In this document: piece by piece, positions 50,978 through 59,977 of the stretch
How positions within the stretch are numbered: the first letter of the stretch is position 1
Layout of the letters: every line of letters starts with the position of its first letter
Assembly (NCBI RefSeq): GCF_009711165.2
Contig: NZ_WMID02000032.1
Location: 3,296 to 67,295, forward strand
Reading direction: 5' to 3'
From: Flavobacterium sp. MC2016-06
Lineage (GTDB): Bacteria; Bacteroidota; Bacteroidia; Flavobacteriales; Flavobacteriaceae
Length of the DNA stretch: 64,000 bases
Translations under genes and position numbers: made by a program
The notes under the pieces: model-generated
What the model saw: only the letters and a program-made list of their open reading frames with translations
Database searches by the model: none
Told to the model about the DNA's origin: nothing

Positions 50978-51643
50978 ATGAGTGCAGCTATTAAAATTGC
51001 TTTAGTTGATGACGAAGTTTTATTTCGGAAAGGAATAGCTTTTTTACTGCAAAGAGAAGATAATATTGATATTCTTTTTGAAGCCTCAAATGGAGAAGAA
51101 CTCATTTCTCTATTGAATGATATTGAAACTAAGCCAGACATTATTGTCATGGATTTAAAAATGCCTGTTTTAAATGGTGTTGAAGCAACAAAAATTATTC
51201 GAAAGGCGTTTCCAGATATTAAAATTATAGCCCTAACAAGTTATGACACAAAATCATTTATAGCAAACATGATTCAGGTTGGTGCTGTAGCCTATCTTAT
51301 AAAAAATACAACACCAAAAGATTTAATTAAAACCATAAACGAAGTTTCTAAAAAAGGGTTTTATTATGATGAAAGTGTGCTAAAAACAATTCAAGATACC
51401 ATTGTATCTTCAAAAAATACTAAAGGCTGCTTAGAAACTAGTTTTCTTTCGCCACGTGAAATTGAGATTCTGCAGCTAATCTGTCTGCAAAAAACTACAT
51501 CTGAAATTGCCGAACACCTTTTTTTAAGTCCAAGAACGGTTGAAGGGCATCGTAATAATTTATTACTTAAAACGGAATCAAGAAATATTGCTGGTTTAGT
51601 AGTATATGCTATTCAGAATGAAATTGCTGTTTTGACTATTTAG
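50978..51643 (+). CDS. NarL/FixJ-type response regulator
   Basis: 221 residues. Receiver domain with acidic D11/D12, phospho-acceptor D59 ('IIVMDLKMPVLNGVEA'), switch T ('IALTSYD') and K about 109 ('YLIKNTTPKDL'). The LuxR helix-turn-helix follows at about 155-215 ('LSPREIEILQLICLQKTTSEIAEHLFLSPRTVEGHRNNLLLKTESRNIAGLVVYAI'). It is the partner of the adjacent kinase. Confidence 0.94.
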   Translation: MSAAIKIALVDDEVLFRKGIAFLLQREDNIDILFEASNGEELISLLNDIETKPDIIVMDLKMPVLNGVEATKIIRKAFPDIKIIALTSYDTKSFIANMIQVGAVAYLIKNTTPKDLIKTINEVSKKGFYYDESVLKTIQDTIVSSKNTKGCLETSFLSPREIEILQLICLQKTTSEIAEHLFLSPRTVEGHRNNLLLKTESRNIAGLVVYAIQNEIAVLTI

Positions 51644-51647
51644 ATTT

Positions 51648-51776
51648 TTAAGAACTTGTTAAATATTCAATCGATAATATGTAGTAAATAATTATTGTAA
51701 GAACTAGAATACATAACCCTATTTTTTGTAATAAATTTAATCCCTTTGGCTGCTTTTTACTATCATTAAACTTCAT
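51648..51776 (-). CDS. small single-helix membrane protein (42 aa)
   Basis: A short frame beginning ATG at 51776 encodes 42 residues: a polar Lys-rich start (MKFNDSKKQPKGLN), one hydrophobic helix (about 17-35, GLCILVLTIIIYYIL) and a short polar end. It is in the gap after the response regulator gene, convergent and 4 bp from it. TAAATTTG on the minus strand at 51819-51826 could be its -7 element. It may be real; size and charge pattern support a membrane microprotein. Confidence 0.5.
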   Translation of the reverse strand: MKFNDSKKQPKGLNLLQKIGLCILVLTIIIYYILSIEYLTSS

Positions 51777-51988
51777 GGCTGCTTTTTTTCATTGATTTAG
51801 TTTGATGATTTGATAGAACAAATTTAACCAGAAAATAGATTCAATACCCACGTGTTTTTACGTGTTTTTACAAGAAAAAAGAAGTTTATAGGCTTAAGAG
51901 ATATTTAACTTTTCATTCAGATATAAAACTTATACAACAGTTGCTTTTTTAGGAGCTTCCTTTATATCTTTACTAAAATAATTTTCTA

Positions 51989-53248
51989 ATGAATAAGAGT
52001 TTAGCTTATATTTTTATATTACTACTTTCAATAAATGCTAAAGCTTCGTTTATTTTACTTCCAATGGACGAAACGACGCAGCAAAACCATCTGAAAGCTT
52101 ACGGAATAACCTATTGGTGTTTAAGTAAAGACTATAAAGCAAGCTGGCTGCTTAATTACCGTGGAGGATCATTTTTACTTCCAGATGCCGATGAAATACG
52201 TAAAGAATGTAAAATTAGAGGTGTAAGTTTTGAAATAATTTCGGATACTGAAGAAGCTTCAATTTTAAATGAAATTTCCAGTCCTTCTCAAAATATGGAA
52301 TCGGTTGTTCTAGAAAAAGCCCCTAAAATTGCCGTTTATACTCCAAAAGGAAAACAGCCTTGGGACGATGCAGTAACATTAGTCTTAACCTATGCCGAAA
52401 TTCCGTTTACTCCAATTTATGATGAAGAAGTTTTAAGTGATCAATTATTACTTTACGATTGGCTGCATCTGCATCATGAAGATTTTACAGGTCAATACGG
52501 TAAATTTTATGCAGCTTATAAAAATACACCTTGGTATATTGATCAGAAAAAAGATGCTGAAGCCTTGGCCACAAAATTAGGTTATGCCAAAGTTTCGCAG
52601 GAAAAAGGAGCAGTTGCTAAAAAAATTAGAGATTTTGTTATTGGCGGCGGTTTCATGTTTGCCATGTGTTCTGCAACAGACAGTTTTGATATAGCACTTT
52701 CTGCAGATGGCGTTGATATTTGCGAAGCAATGTTTGATGGAGATCCAAGTGAATCTAATTATCAAGCAAAATTGAATTACGATAACTCATTTGCATTTAA
52801 AAACTTTACCCTTGAAAGAAAACCAGAGGTATATGAGTTTTCAGATATTGATATGACAGCAAAACGTAGAGTTCCTATGGAAAAAGACTATTTTACATTA
52901 ATGGAATTTTCTGCAAAATGGGATCCAATTCCTAGTATGTTATGTCAAAATCATACCCAATTAGTAAAAGGTTTTATGGGTCAGACCACTTCATTTGATA
53001 CCGTTTTAATAAAATCTAATGTATTAATAATGGGAACTTGTGAGCTTAATGGTGAATCAAGATACATTCATGGCGAAAAAGGAAAAGGAATGTTTACTTT
53101 TTTTGGAGGTCATGATCCAGAAGATTTTCAACATCAAGTTGGAGATCCGCCAACAGTTTTAGATCTACATCCTAATTCTCCAGGATATCGCCTTATTTTA
53201 AACAATGTTTTGTTTCCAGCAGCAAAAAAGAAAAAGCTCAAAACATAA
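51989..53248 (+). CDS. secreted protein with glutamine-amidotransferase-like fold (often labelled asparagine synthetase B)
   Basis: 419 residues. Signal peptide (MNKSLAYIFILLLSINAKAS). Residues about 20-90 resemble a small gliding-associated cap ('HLKAYGITYWCLSKDYKASWLLNYRGGSFLLPDADEIRKECKIRGVSFEII'). About 105-250 reads as a Rossmann-like GATase1 fold: 'KIAVYTPKGKQPWDDAVTLVLTYAEIPFTPIYDEEVL', 'WLHLHHEDF', and an elbow-like 'IGGGFMFAMCSATDSFDIA' with a candidate Cys nucleophile. Relatives carry the asparagine synthetase label in databases, but none of the synthetase motifs is present. Function unknown. Confidence 0.75.
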   Translation: MNKSLAYIFILLLSINAKASFILLPMDETTQQNHLKAYGITYWCLSKDYKASWLLNYRGGSFLLPDADEIRKECKIRGVSFEIISDTEEASILNEISSPSQNMESVVLEKAPKIAVYTPKGKQPWDDAVTLVLTYAEIPFTPIYDEEVLSDQLLLYDWLHLHHEDFTGQYGKFYAAYKNTPWYIDQKKDAEALATKLGYAKVSQEKGAVAKKIRDFVIGGGFMFAMCSATDSFDIALSADGVDICEAMFDGDPSESNYQAKLNYDNSFAFKNFTLERKPEVYEFSDIDMTAKRRVPMEKDYFTLMEFSAKWDPIPSMLCQNHTQLVKGFMGQTTSFDTVLIKSNVLIMGTCELNGESRYIHGEKGKGMFTFFGGHDPEDFQHQVGDPPTVLDLHPNSPGYRLILNNVLFPAAKKKKLKT

Positions 53249-53249
53249 T

Positions 53250-54053
53250 TTAGTTCAAAGAAAATTCGAACCAAATTGGAATATGATCAGATATTTTTCG
53301 GGCTTCCTGTAAAGTATTGAACTTTTGATAGAAAAGGAGCACTCCAGAATTGATATAATTTAAGCTCTTATTGTTGTAAAACATATTGTCAAATTCAGAA
53401 GCCAAACAAACATCGCCGTTGCATTTTTGTTTTAAAGTAGTTTTTTGATTAGTCAGAATTGAAGAATACCCCATTTTCTTTAACGGATTAAATACCGAAT
53501 GTTTTTCCGGACAATTAAAGTCTCCAGTAAAAATCAAATTCAGATTTGGATATTCTTGAGGTAGAAATTTAAAATACTTAATCTCGGTTTCAGGCTGTTT
53601 AGTCTTTGTAATGGCGTGAAAACTTACTAAAGTCACTGTCTTTTTGTTAATCTCGAAAGTAGCAAAGAAAGGTTCGCGGTCAATTTCTAAATGGTATTTT
53701 TTTTCAAGCCATGCATTCCCCTTTAGCTTTACTTTATTTGTTTTCCAAATAAAAGCATATCGTTCCGTTTTATAACTGCTGCTTGAGGTAGGATCACTTA
53801 TAGTATAATCCCATTTTGATCCTTTTTCATTTAAAATAGATACAAGTTTAGCTACCGCTTGAGCGCCTCCGTAACCAGCAACAACTTCCTGAATAGTTAC
53901 AATGTCATAATCGAGAATAGTTTTGGCAACAAAGTTTAAACCGGATTGGGATTTTGATTTTCCAAAATTCTCTAGATTCCAAGATAAAACCTTGGTTTGT
54001 GAAAATGATTGAATAGAAATAAATAAGAGAACAAAACGTAGAATATTTTTCAT
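53250..54053 (-). CDS. secreted endonuclease/exonuclease/phosphatase-family protein
   Basis: 267 residues. Signal peptide (MKNILRFVLLFISIQSFSQ). EEP motifs in order: 'LSWNLENFG', 'VTIQEVV', 'GDFNCP' and 'SDHIPIWFEF', so the N, E, D and H catalytic residues are kept. A disulfide pair could involve C in 'QKCNGDVCLAS'. It is probably a periplasmic or secreted nuclease; it has no T9SS tail, unlike the large nuclease at 7692. The stop lies just beyond the GATase-like gene on the other strand. Confidence 0.87.
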   Translation of the reverse strand: MKNILRFVLLFISIQSFSQTKVLSWNLENFGKSKSQSGLNFVAKTILDYDIVTIQEVVAGYGGAQAVAKLVSILNEKGSKWDYTISDPTSSSSYKTERYAFIWKTNKVKLKGNAWLEKKYHLEIDREPFFATFEINKKTVTLVSFHAITKTKQPETEIKYFKFLPQEYPNLNLIFTGDFNCPEKHSVFNPLKKMGYSSILTNQKTTLKQKCNGDVCLASEFDNMFYNNKSLNYINSGVLLFYQKFNTLQEARKISDHIPIWFEFSLN

Positions 54054-54137
54054 GCAGTATTTAAAATATCAAATATAAGCATTTCCAATTTTTGGAATTG
54101 TTCTTTTATTTAAATTGAAACCTAAAAAGAAAAGGCT

Positions 54138-54368
54138 CTAGTGTTTTTTATATCTATTTTTTAAAGCAGTGCCTATAATAATGATTTGCAAAACAAGAAG
54201 CGCTGGAATAAAAATTATTTTCCAATCTATTTCTAGCCATCCTGTTTTGTCAGATACAAAAGCAAAACTTATAGAAAGAAAGAGACAAAGTAGCATTGTT
54301 TTCATAATAATTTTGTTGTTGGTTGTATTAATTTTTGCTGGAAAATTAATTCTATATCTTGGTTTCAT
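54138..54368 (-). CDS. small membrane protein
   Basis: 76 residues (or 55 from the internal MKTMLL start at 54305). Two hydrophobic helices (about 22-40, 52-68) with a short acidic/aromatic loop (KTGWLEIDWKI) and a basic end (NRYKKH). No domain. It may be a real small protein or a chance frame; codon use is AT-rich like its neighbours. Confidence 0.45.
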   Translation of the reverse strand: MKPRYRINFPAKINTTNNKIIMKTMLLCLFLSISFAFVSDKTGWLEIDWKIIFIPALLVLQIIIIGTALKNRYKKH

Positions 54369-54448
54369 TGGTTAATCGATAGAGTTAAGGCAAACTTAAT
54401 TCTATATAACAATATTTCCTTACGGGAATCCGTAATGATCAATAAAAT

Positions 54449-55117
54449 TTAAACCAGACCGAAATCTTTTGCAATAGCTATTAAATGAACATTATTGTTG
54501 GCTTTAAAGTAGATTTTTAGTTTATTAATTCTCTTCTCAATACTACTAGTTCCGTTGGGAGTAATAGATAAAGATTTAAACTCGTTAGAAATGTTTTCTA
54601 AAATGTAGCCCTGTGCTAAAAGTTTTAAAATGGAGATGTCATAAGCTTCAATTTCAATTAAAGCTTTGTCATTAAAACTAAATGATAAATCGGATGAAAT
54701 GATTTTCTCTTCATTTCTAAAAGTTCCCTCTATTGCATTTCTAAGCTCATTAATACTATTCCTGCCTTTAGAAACGTACGCATTAACCCCTAAATCATCA
54801 AATAACGTTTTAATTCTATATGATTTATCTTCTATAGAAAATACAATCTTTTTAAGATCAGATTGCACTTCGTTTGCGGCAGCGATAAGTTCGTCTCCGC
54901 AGGTAAGATTAGATTCACGATGGTCAGTTTTAAAAGACAAATCTGTAATTAATAAATCATAAGGCTGATTGTCATTTAACCCTTTTTTTATTTTTAATAA
55001 TCCATCGTCACAATATTTAACGTGATGAATTGTAGGAACCTTTAGTTCTTCTAATACTTGAATAACAGCAATACTAATGCTGTCTAAATCTTCGGCAACT
55101 AATACTTTTTTGAACAT
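54449..55117 (-). CDS. response regulator with receiver and LuxR-like output
   Basis: 222 residues. Receiver: acidic pair E9-D10, phospho-acceptor D59 (DLLITDLSF), switch Ser in 'IVFSIEDKS', and K118 in 'AYVSKGR'. Output about 150-215, a divergent LuxR-type helix-turn-helix ('AYDISILKLLAQGYILENISNEFKSLSITPNGTSSIEKRINKLKIYFKANN'). It is separated by 10 bp from the second of two adjacent histidine kinase genes; the three form one signalling unit. Confidence 0.88.
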   Translation of the reverse strand: MFKKVLVAEDLDSISIAVIQVLEELKVPTIHHVKYCDDGLLKIKKGLNDNQPYDLLITDLSFKTDHRESNLTCGDELIAAANEVQSDLKKIVFSIEDKSYRIKTLFDDLGVNAYVSKGRNSINELRNAIEGTFRNEEKIISSDLSFSFNDKALIEIEAYDISILKLLAQGYILENISNEFKSLSITPNGTSSIEKRINKLKIYFKANNNVHLIAIAKDFGLV

Positions 55118-55127
55118 ATTATTTTGT

Positions 55128-56891
55128 TTATAAAGGGAAGGTAAAACTTACTTTGAAACCTTTGTCAGAATTAGCATCAAAATTAATCGTTCCATTTATA
55201 GTTTCTATACGGCTTTCCACATTTTGCAAACCATTTTTTAAAATTATTTTCCCATTTGGAACTCCAACCCCGTTATCAGTGCAAATCACGACAACATTTT
55301 GATCTATTATTTTAAAAATAGCACTCACTAAAGAGGCATTACTGTGCTTTTTCATATTTATAAATAACTCTTGAATGATTCTATAAGCAGTTATTTTTTT
55401 GTTTTTGTCAATTTTATTCCACGGAATTGTATCTATTCCATTCACTAAAATATTAATGTTCGGAGTCTTAAAATCAGCAATCATATCTTTAAGAGAATCA
55501 GCATATTTTTCATTAGTTATAATACTGCTGTTCTCTTTAGAAATGTTTCTAGTTCGATTATAAATGTTTTCTAAACTGTTTAGGAGCTGTTCTTTATTTT
55601 CGTTTAATTCAAGATCTTCACTTTCTGCAAAAGCAAAGGTATTGTAAACATCAATTGCCAGTTCATCATGAAGTTTGTTAGATATTCTCATTTCACTTTT
55701 AGTAATAGTTTCTGTTTTCTGTTTTTTACCTTTTGCAGACAAATAAAAACTTAGAAATAATAATACTCCAACAATAAAAATAATAATAATATAAGAGATG
55801 ATATTTCGGTTTTTCTGCCTTTCCAGCTGTAATTCATTCTCAAATTGTTGAGTCTTAAGTTTTAAATTTTCATCTCTGTCTTTTTTCGACACCGATCTAA
55901 TTAAAGCAAATTGATTTTTTTTTCTTTGTCTCGCATCACTTATACTATCCATAAGTTCGATGTATTTTAAAGTATATTTTTTTAAATCAGAACCTTCACT
56001 ACAATTAATCAATAAGCTTAAACATCTTGATCGGTTTAAAATAGATCTAATCTTAAAAGATTTCGCATAAGAGAGTTCAGCATATTTTTTAGCAAGCTTA
56101 GGGTCGATTTTTAAATAATAGTTGGACAAATTCTTATGACTGATCATTATGAGTTCTTCGTCGTTTAACTCCGTTTTAATTTTTAAACTTTCAGTATAAT
56201 AATACAGCGCTTTTGGATCATTAAGGCTGTAATAGCAATGCCCGAGATTATCCAAAACGATAGAATAATCTCTTTTGCTAATTTTGGGATCATTTCCGAA
56301 AACTTCTTTTTTTGCAGCCAGTGGCAAAAGAATTTTTATAGCTTCAGCATATTTTTTTTGATTAATGTAAACAGAAGCAATATTGTTTAAAGAAGCTCTT
56401 TTCTTTAGATTTGAAGCAGTATACTGCAGTGACTTTTTATGATACAATACAGCATTGTTATAATCATATGTGTAATCATAATTGTTGGCCATAACATTAT
56501 ATGCATACCACGGATATCTAGGTCTTGTTGTTTTTTTGATATAAGGCATTGCCTTACTCAAGATATCTTCACTAGTAGTATAATCCCCTTCAATTTGTAA
56601 AATCTCTGCCATGCAGGTTAACGAATATACATATTGATTAGGATTTTTTTCGGGGTCACTCATAGAAAGTGCCTTATCATAATAGTAATAGGCACTATCT
56701 TTTTTATTACTGTCAAAGATTAGGTCAGCACTATCAAGAACTTTATTGATAGCCGCAGTTTTATTTTCTTGTTTTAAAGTATTCTTTTTTTTGCAAGACA
56801 CAATAGACAATGTCATGCTTAATACTATAAGTAGAGAAAATAGATATTTTGGAAAAACTATGTTAGGGTAAAGATTAAAAGTTTTTTTCAT
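55128..56891 (-). CDS. TPR-sensor histidine kinase (paralogue B)
   Basis: Start chosen at MKKTFNLYPN (56891), leaving 4 bp after the upstream gene; an earlier methionine (56960) would overlap that gene by 65 bp. 587 residues: signal/lipobox 'SIVSC', several TPR units (about 60-340), one membrane helix near 370-390, then a HisKA_3 dimerisation site with H408 (RISNKLHDELAID) and a HATPase domain ('ELFINMKKHSNAS', 'DNGVGVPNGK', 'NGLQNVESRI'). It is a tandem duplicate of the next gene. Confidence 0.88.
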   Translation of the reverse strand: MKKTFNLYPNIVFPKYLFSLLIVLSMTLSIVSCKKKNTLKQENKTAAINKVLDSADLIFDSNKKDSAYYYYDKALSMSDPEKNPNQYVYSLTCMAEILQIEGDYTTSEDILSKAMPYIKKTTRPRYPWYAYNVMANNYDYTYDYNNAVLYHKKSLQYTASNLKKRASLNNIASVYINQKKYAEAIKILLPLAAKKEVFGNDPKISKRDYSIVLDNLGHCYYSLNDPKALYYYTESLKIKTELNDEELIMISHKNLSNYYLKIDPKLAKKYAELSYAKSFKIRSILNRSRCLSLLINCSEGSDLKKYTLKYIELMDSISDARQRKKNQFALIRSVSKKDRDENLKLKTQQFENELQLERQKNRNIISYIIIIFIVGVLLFLSFYLSAKGKKQKTETITKSEMRISNKLHDELAIDVYNTFAFAESEDLELNENKEQLLNSLENIYNRTRNISKENSSIITNEKYADSLKDMIADFKTPNINILVNGIDTIPWNKIDKNKKITAYRIIQELFINMKKHSNASLVSAIFKIIDQNVVVICTDNGVGVPNGKIILKNGLQNVESRIETINGTINFDANSDKGFKVSFTFPL

Positions 56892-56895
56892 TGTA

Positions 56896-58614
56896 TTATA
56901 GTGGGAATTTAATAGATACCTTAAACCCCTTATCAGGACTAGAGTCGATAGTAATATCACCTTTTATCTTTAGAATTCGATTCTTAACACTATGTAAGCC
57001 ATTTTTTAAAGTGATGTTTTTAATGTCAAAACCTTTACCATTATCAATGTAATTTATTACAACACTTTTATTAGTTTTTTTGAAGTTGATACAAACTAAT
57101 GTAGCATTACTATGTTTTCTCATATTAACTAGTAATTCTTGAAGCACTCTGTAAACCGCTGTTTTTTTGTTTTTATCAATTTCATCCCAAACAATTGTGT
57201 CAAATCCATTCAACAACAAATTAATGTTAGAAGTATTAAAACCAGAAATCATTTCTTTTAAAGAAAATGCATAGTTTTTATTTGTTGTAATTGTACAGTT
57301 TTCCTTTGAGATATCTCTAGTTCTAGAGTATATTTCGTTTAGATTATTTAGTAAATGCTCCCTGTTTTCCTCCGTAGAAAGATTTCTGTTTTCAACAAAA
57401 GCCATTGTATGGTAGATATCATTAGCAAGTTCATCATGTAATTTTTTAGAAATTCGTGTCTCACTATAATAAGTAGCTTCTATATTTTGGCGTTTTGCTC
57501 TAGAAGTCAAATAGAAATAAAGAGTAAGAATAAAACATAGTGATAGAATAATGATGATATATAAAAGTATGTTTTTATTCTCTTGCCTCTCTAATTGCAA
57601 TTCATTTTCTATTTTTTGAGTATTAAGCTTTAAGTTTTCCTCTTTTTCTTTTTTTGAATCGTATTTAATTCGGGCAAACTGATTTTTTGCTTTTTGTCTA
57701 ACTTCAAAAATACTATCAATTAATTCAGTATACAAAATAGCTTTTTCCTTTAATGCCTTACCAGATTCGTTTTTTATAATTAATTCTAATGCATTTAAGC
57801 GATCATCAATACTGTTTGAAATTGTAAAATCTTTATAGCTTAACGCAGCATATTTTTTACTTAAAATAATATCCTTGTTTTTGTAAAATTCAGCAAGATG
57901 AAAATAACTAGTTCCCAACCCATGAATATCGTTTATGTTAGATCTTAATTTTAAAGCACTGTTTAAGTATAAAAGAGAACGAGAGTCATCAATTTTAGAA
58001 TAACAAAACCCGATATTGTCAAGAACTACAGCGTAATCTTTTGAAGACTCTCGACTAGATATATTAACCGCTAATGAAAGAAAAACTTGTAAAGCATCTA
58101 TATATTTGCTTTGATGCATGTAAACAAATGCAATATTGTTTTTAACTGTTTGTTTTTGCTGGTCAGTAGTAGCTAACTTTAAAGCCTCATGTAAATAGTA
58201 CAAAGCATCTTTATAATCATATGTATTCATATAATTAACACCCAAAAGCATATAAGAATCCCATTTGTGTTTAGAATACTTGATATGTTTTAAATATGGA
58301 ATAGCTTCAGAAGCTATAGATTCGCTGCCAGCATAATCTTTGTTATCTTGCTGAATCTTTGCCATACTGTTTAATACATTAATGTAATTGTCAGTATCAG
58401 TTATAGGATCACAAATGAATTTTGCTTTATTGTAGTATATAAAAGCCTTTTCTTTTTTGTTAGAGATATAGAGTTCGTCAGCTTCAGAGATTAATTTTTC
58501 AATTTGAGATTTATTGCTTTTGGTATTCGTATTATTGGTTTTTTTCTGACAGCAATATATGGTAAATAAAATAATAATTATATATAAGGGTATGTGTATT
58601 CTCCGTGGTATCAT
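56896..58614 (-). CDS. TPR-sensor histidine kinase (paralogue A)
   Basis: 572 residues. N-terminal hydrophobic segment with 'IYCCQ' lipobox-like cysteines, periplasmic TPR units (about 45-320), membrane helix near 360-380, phospho-site H393 (RISKKLHDELANDIY), HATPase 'QELLVNMRKHSNAT', 'DNGKGFD', 'NGLHSVKNRI'. Roughly half identical to paralogue B by eye in the kinase part ('DKNKKxAxYRxxQELxxNMxKHSNA'). The pair probably arose by tandem duplication; both keep the catalytic residues, and both precede the same response regulator. Confidence 0.88.
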   Translation of the reverse strand: MIPRRIHIPLYIIIILFTIYCCQKKTNNTNTKSNKSQIEKLISEADELYISNKKEKAFIYYNKAKFICDPITDTDNYINVLNSMAKIQQDNKDYAGSESIASEAIPYLKHIKYSKHKWDSYMLLGVNYMNTYDYKDALYYLHEALKLATTDQQKQTVKNNIAFVYMHQSKYIDALQVFLSLAVNISSRESSKDYAVVLDNIGFCYSKIDDSRSLLYLNSALKLRSNINDIHGLGTSYFHLAEFYKNKDIILSKKYAALSYKDFTISNSIDDRLNALELIIKNESGKALKEKAILYTELIDSIFEVRQKAKNQFARIKYDSKKEKEENLKLNTQKIENELQLERQENKNILLYIIIILSLCFILTLYFYLTSRAKRQNIEATYYSETRISKKLHDELANDIYHTMAFVENRNLSTEENREHLLNNLNEIYSRTRDISKENCTITTNKNYAFSLKEMISGFNTSNINLLLNGFDTIVWDEIDKNKKTAVYRVLQELLVNMRKHSNATLVCINFKKTNKSVVINYIDNGKGFDIKNITLKNGLHSVKNRILKIKGDITIDSSPDKGFKVSIKFPL

Positions 58615-58691
58615 GCGCCAAAAATAAAGAATTTTAATTCTTGTTAAAGCGTATAAATACGGTATTTTTCTTTTTTTTTATTGCACATAAA

Positions 58692-58724
58692 AAAAGCAAA
58701 CCCTCTGTGAGAAGATTTGCTTTT
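58692..58724 (-). terminator. terminator of the AhpD-like gene
   Basis: Arms AAAAGCAAA (58692-58700) and TTTGCTTTT (58716-58724) on the minus strand, 20 bp after the stop. Confidence 0.7.
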
Positions 58725-58743
58725 ATAAGAAGATACTATAGAA

Positions 58744-59178
58744 TTATACTGCTCTCATACCAGTGGCAATCCCAATTCTGTTCCAGGCATTTATAGTTAT
58801 AATCATCATGATGATTTCGGCTAAATGTTTTTCATCAAAAAATTGAGCAGCGTTTGCATACGTTTCTTCAGAAACATGCTGGCTAATTAAAGTAACTTCT
58901 TCAGTTAACGCTAAAATTGCTTTTTCTTCTTCACTATAAACATCAGCTTCACGCCAAGCACTTAACAAATAAATACGTTGTTCTGTAACGCCTAATTTTC
59001 TTGCATCAGCAGTATGCATATTAATACAATATGCGCATCCATTTACCTGAGACGCTCTAATTTTGATTAGTTCTTTATGAACAGGATTTAAAGAAGTTGA
59101 AGCGATGTATTTTTCTAGACCTAACATTGCTTGATAAGCGTCCGGAGCTGCTTTTGGAATAACGATTCTTGGTTTCAT
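58744..59178 (-). CDS. AhpD-like/carboxymuconolactone decarboxylase family protein
   Basis: 144 residues. The redox site is 'KIRASQVNGCAYCINMHTADARKLG' with a CxxC and the downstream His, typical of AhpD-type alkylhydroperoxidase-like proteins. 'LSAWREADVYSEEEKAILALTEEVTLI' is the shared helical core. It likely reduces peroxides or acts as a thiol carrier. The divergent side holds a Crp-family regulator gene (same strand, 80 bp upstream) that may control it. Confidence 0.92.
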   Translation of the reverse strand: MKPRIVIPKAAPDAYQAMLGLEKYIASTSLNPVHKELIKIRASQVNGCAYCINMHTADARKLGVTEQRIYLLSAWREADVYSEEEKAILALTEEVTLISQHVSEETYANAAQFFDEKHLAEIIMMIITINAWNRIGIATGMRAV

Positions 59179-59258
59179 TTTATTTATCTTTTAAAGTTTG
59201 ATACAAAGGTCAAGCACAATCACTTTAAAAAACTTGAACTACTTCAAGAAATTCAGAA

Positions 59259-59831
59259 TCAAACCTTCCCAGCTCTAATTTTACTCATAAATTCAGCAGA
59301 AAAGTCAAGATAGGAGGCAAGCATGTATTGAGGAATACGTTGTACAAATTCTGGAAATTGATTATTAAAATGATGATATCTTTCTTCAGCCGACATTGTA
59401 AACAAGAATTTAATCCGCATTTGAGCAGCACCAAACGATTTTTGTGAAACAATTTTAAAGTAACGTTCTAGTTTTGGGATTTCAATTAATATAACTTCTA
59501 AAGTCGATTTCTCTATTGCAATAACTTCTGAGTTTTCTACAGCCTGAATGTAAAAATGAGATGGAATATGGTTGTGATAGCTTAAGTAATCTGTAATCCA
59601 CCAATTTTCAATTCCAAATTGAAGCGTTTGCTCCGTTCCCCTAGAATTTATGATATACTGGCGCATACATCCTTTTACAATAAAGTAAATGGTGTTACAA
59701 ATTTGACCTTCCTCAAGAACATGTACTTTCTTTTTTATCGTAGAAAGAACAAGACATGATTCTAAAACATCAATCTCTGAAGGCTCTAATGTTATGAATT
59801 TTTCTATATGTTGAAAAAGCGCTTTGTACAT
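59259..59831 (-). CDS. Crp/Fnr-family transcriptional regulator
   Basis: 190 residues. Cyclic-nucleotide-like beta-roll (about 10-115; 'HVLEEGQICNTIYFIVKGCMRQYI', 'GTEQTLQFGIENWWITDYLSYHNHIPSHFYIQAVENSEVIAIEKSTLEVI'), dimerisation helix, and a shortened helix-turn-helix region ('IPQYMLASYLDFSAEFMSKIRAGKV'). The C-terminus is about 30 residues shorter than Crp. It probably regulates the adjacent AhpD-like gene; its ligand is unknown. Confidence 0.86.
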   Translation of the reverse strand: MYKALFQHIEKFITLEPSEIDVLESCLVLSTIKKKVHVLEEGQICNTIYFIVKGCMRQYIINSRGTEQTLQFGIENWWITDYLSYHNHIPSHFYIQAVENSEVIAIEKSTLEVILIEIPKLERYFKIVSQKSFGAAQMRIKFLFTMSAEERYHHFNNQFPEFVQRIPQYMLASYLDFSAEFMSKIRAGKV

Positions 59832-59910
59832 CTAGATAATTGATTTTATGTAAAATTACTTTTAAAATTTAATTTTTTAAGAGAGAATTTTAAAAACCTT
59901 TATAAAAGCA

Positions 59911-59936
59911 AAAACCCAGTCATTTGACTGGGTTTT
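59911..59936 (-). terminator. terminator of the thrS-infC-rpmI-rplT operon
   Basis: Arms AAAACCCAGTCA (59911-59922) and TGACTGGGTTTT (59925-59936) with a 2-nt loop, 42 bp after the rplT stop on the minus strand. Confidence 0.88.
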
Positions 59937-59977
59937 CTATGATAAGTAAGTAATCTTAAATTGAGTTTATAAAACGT

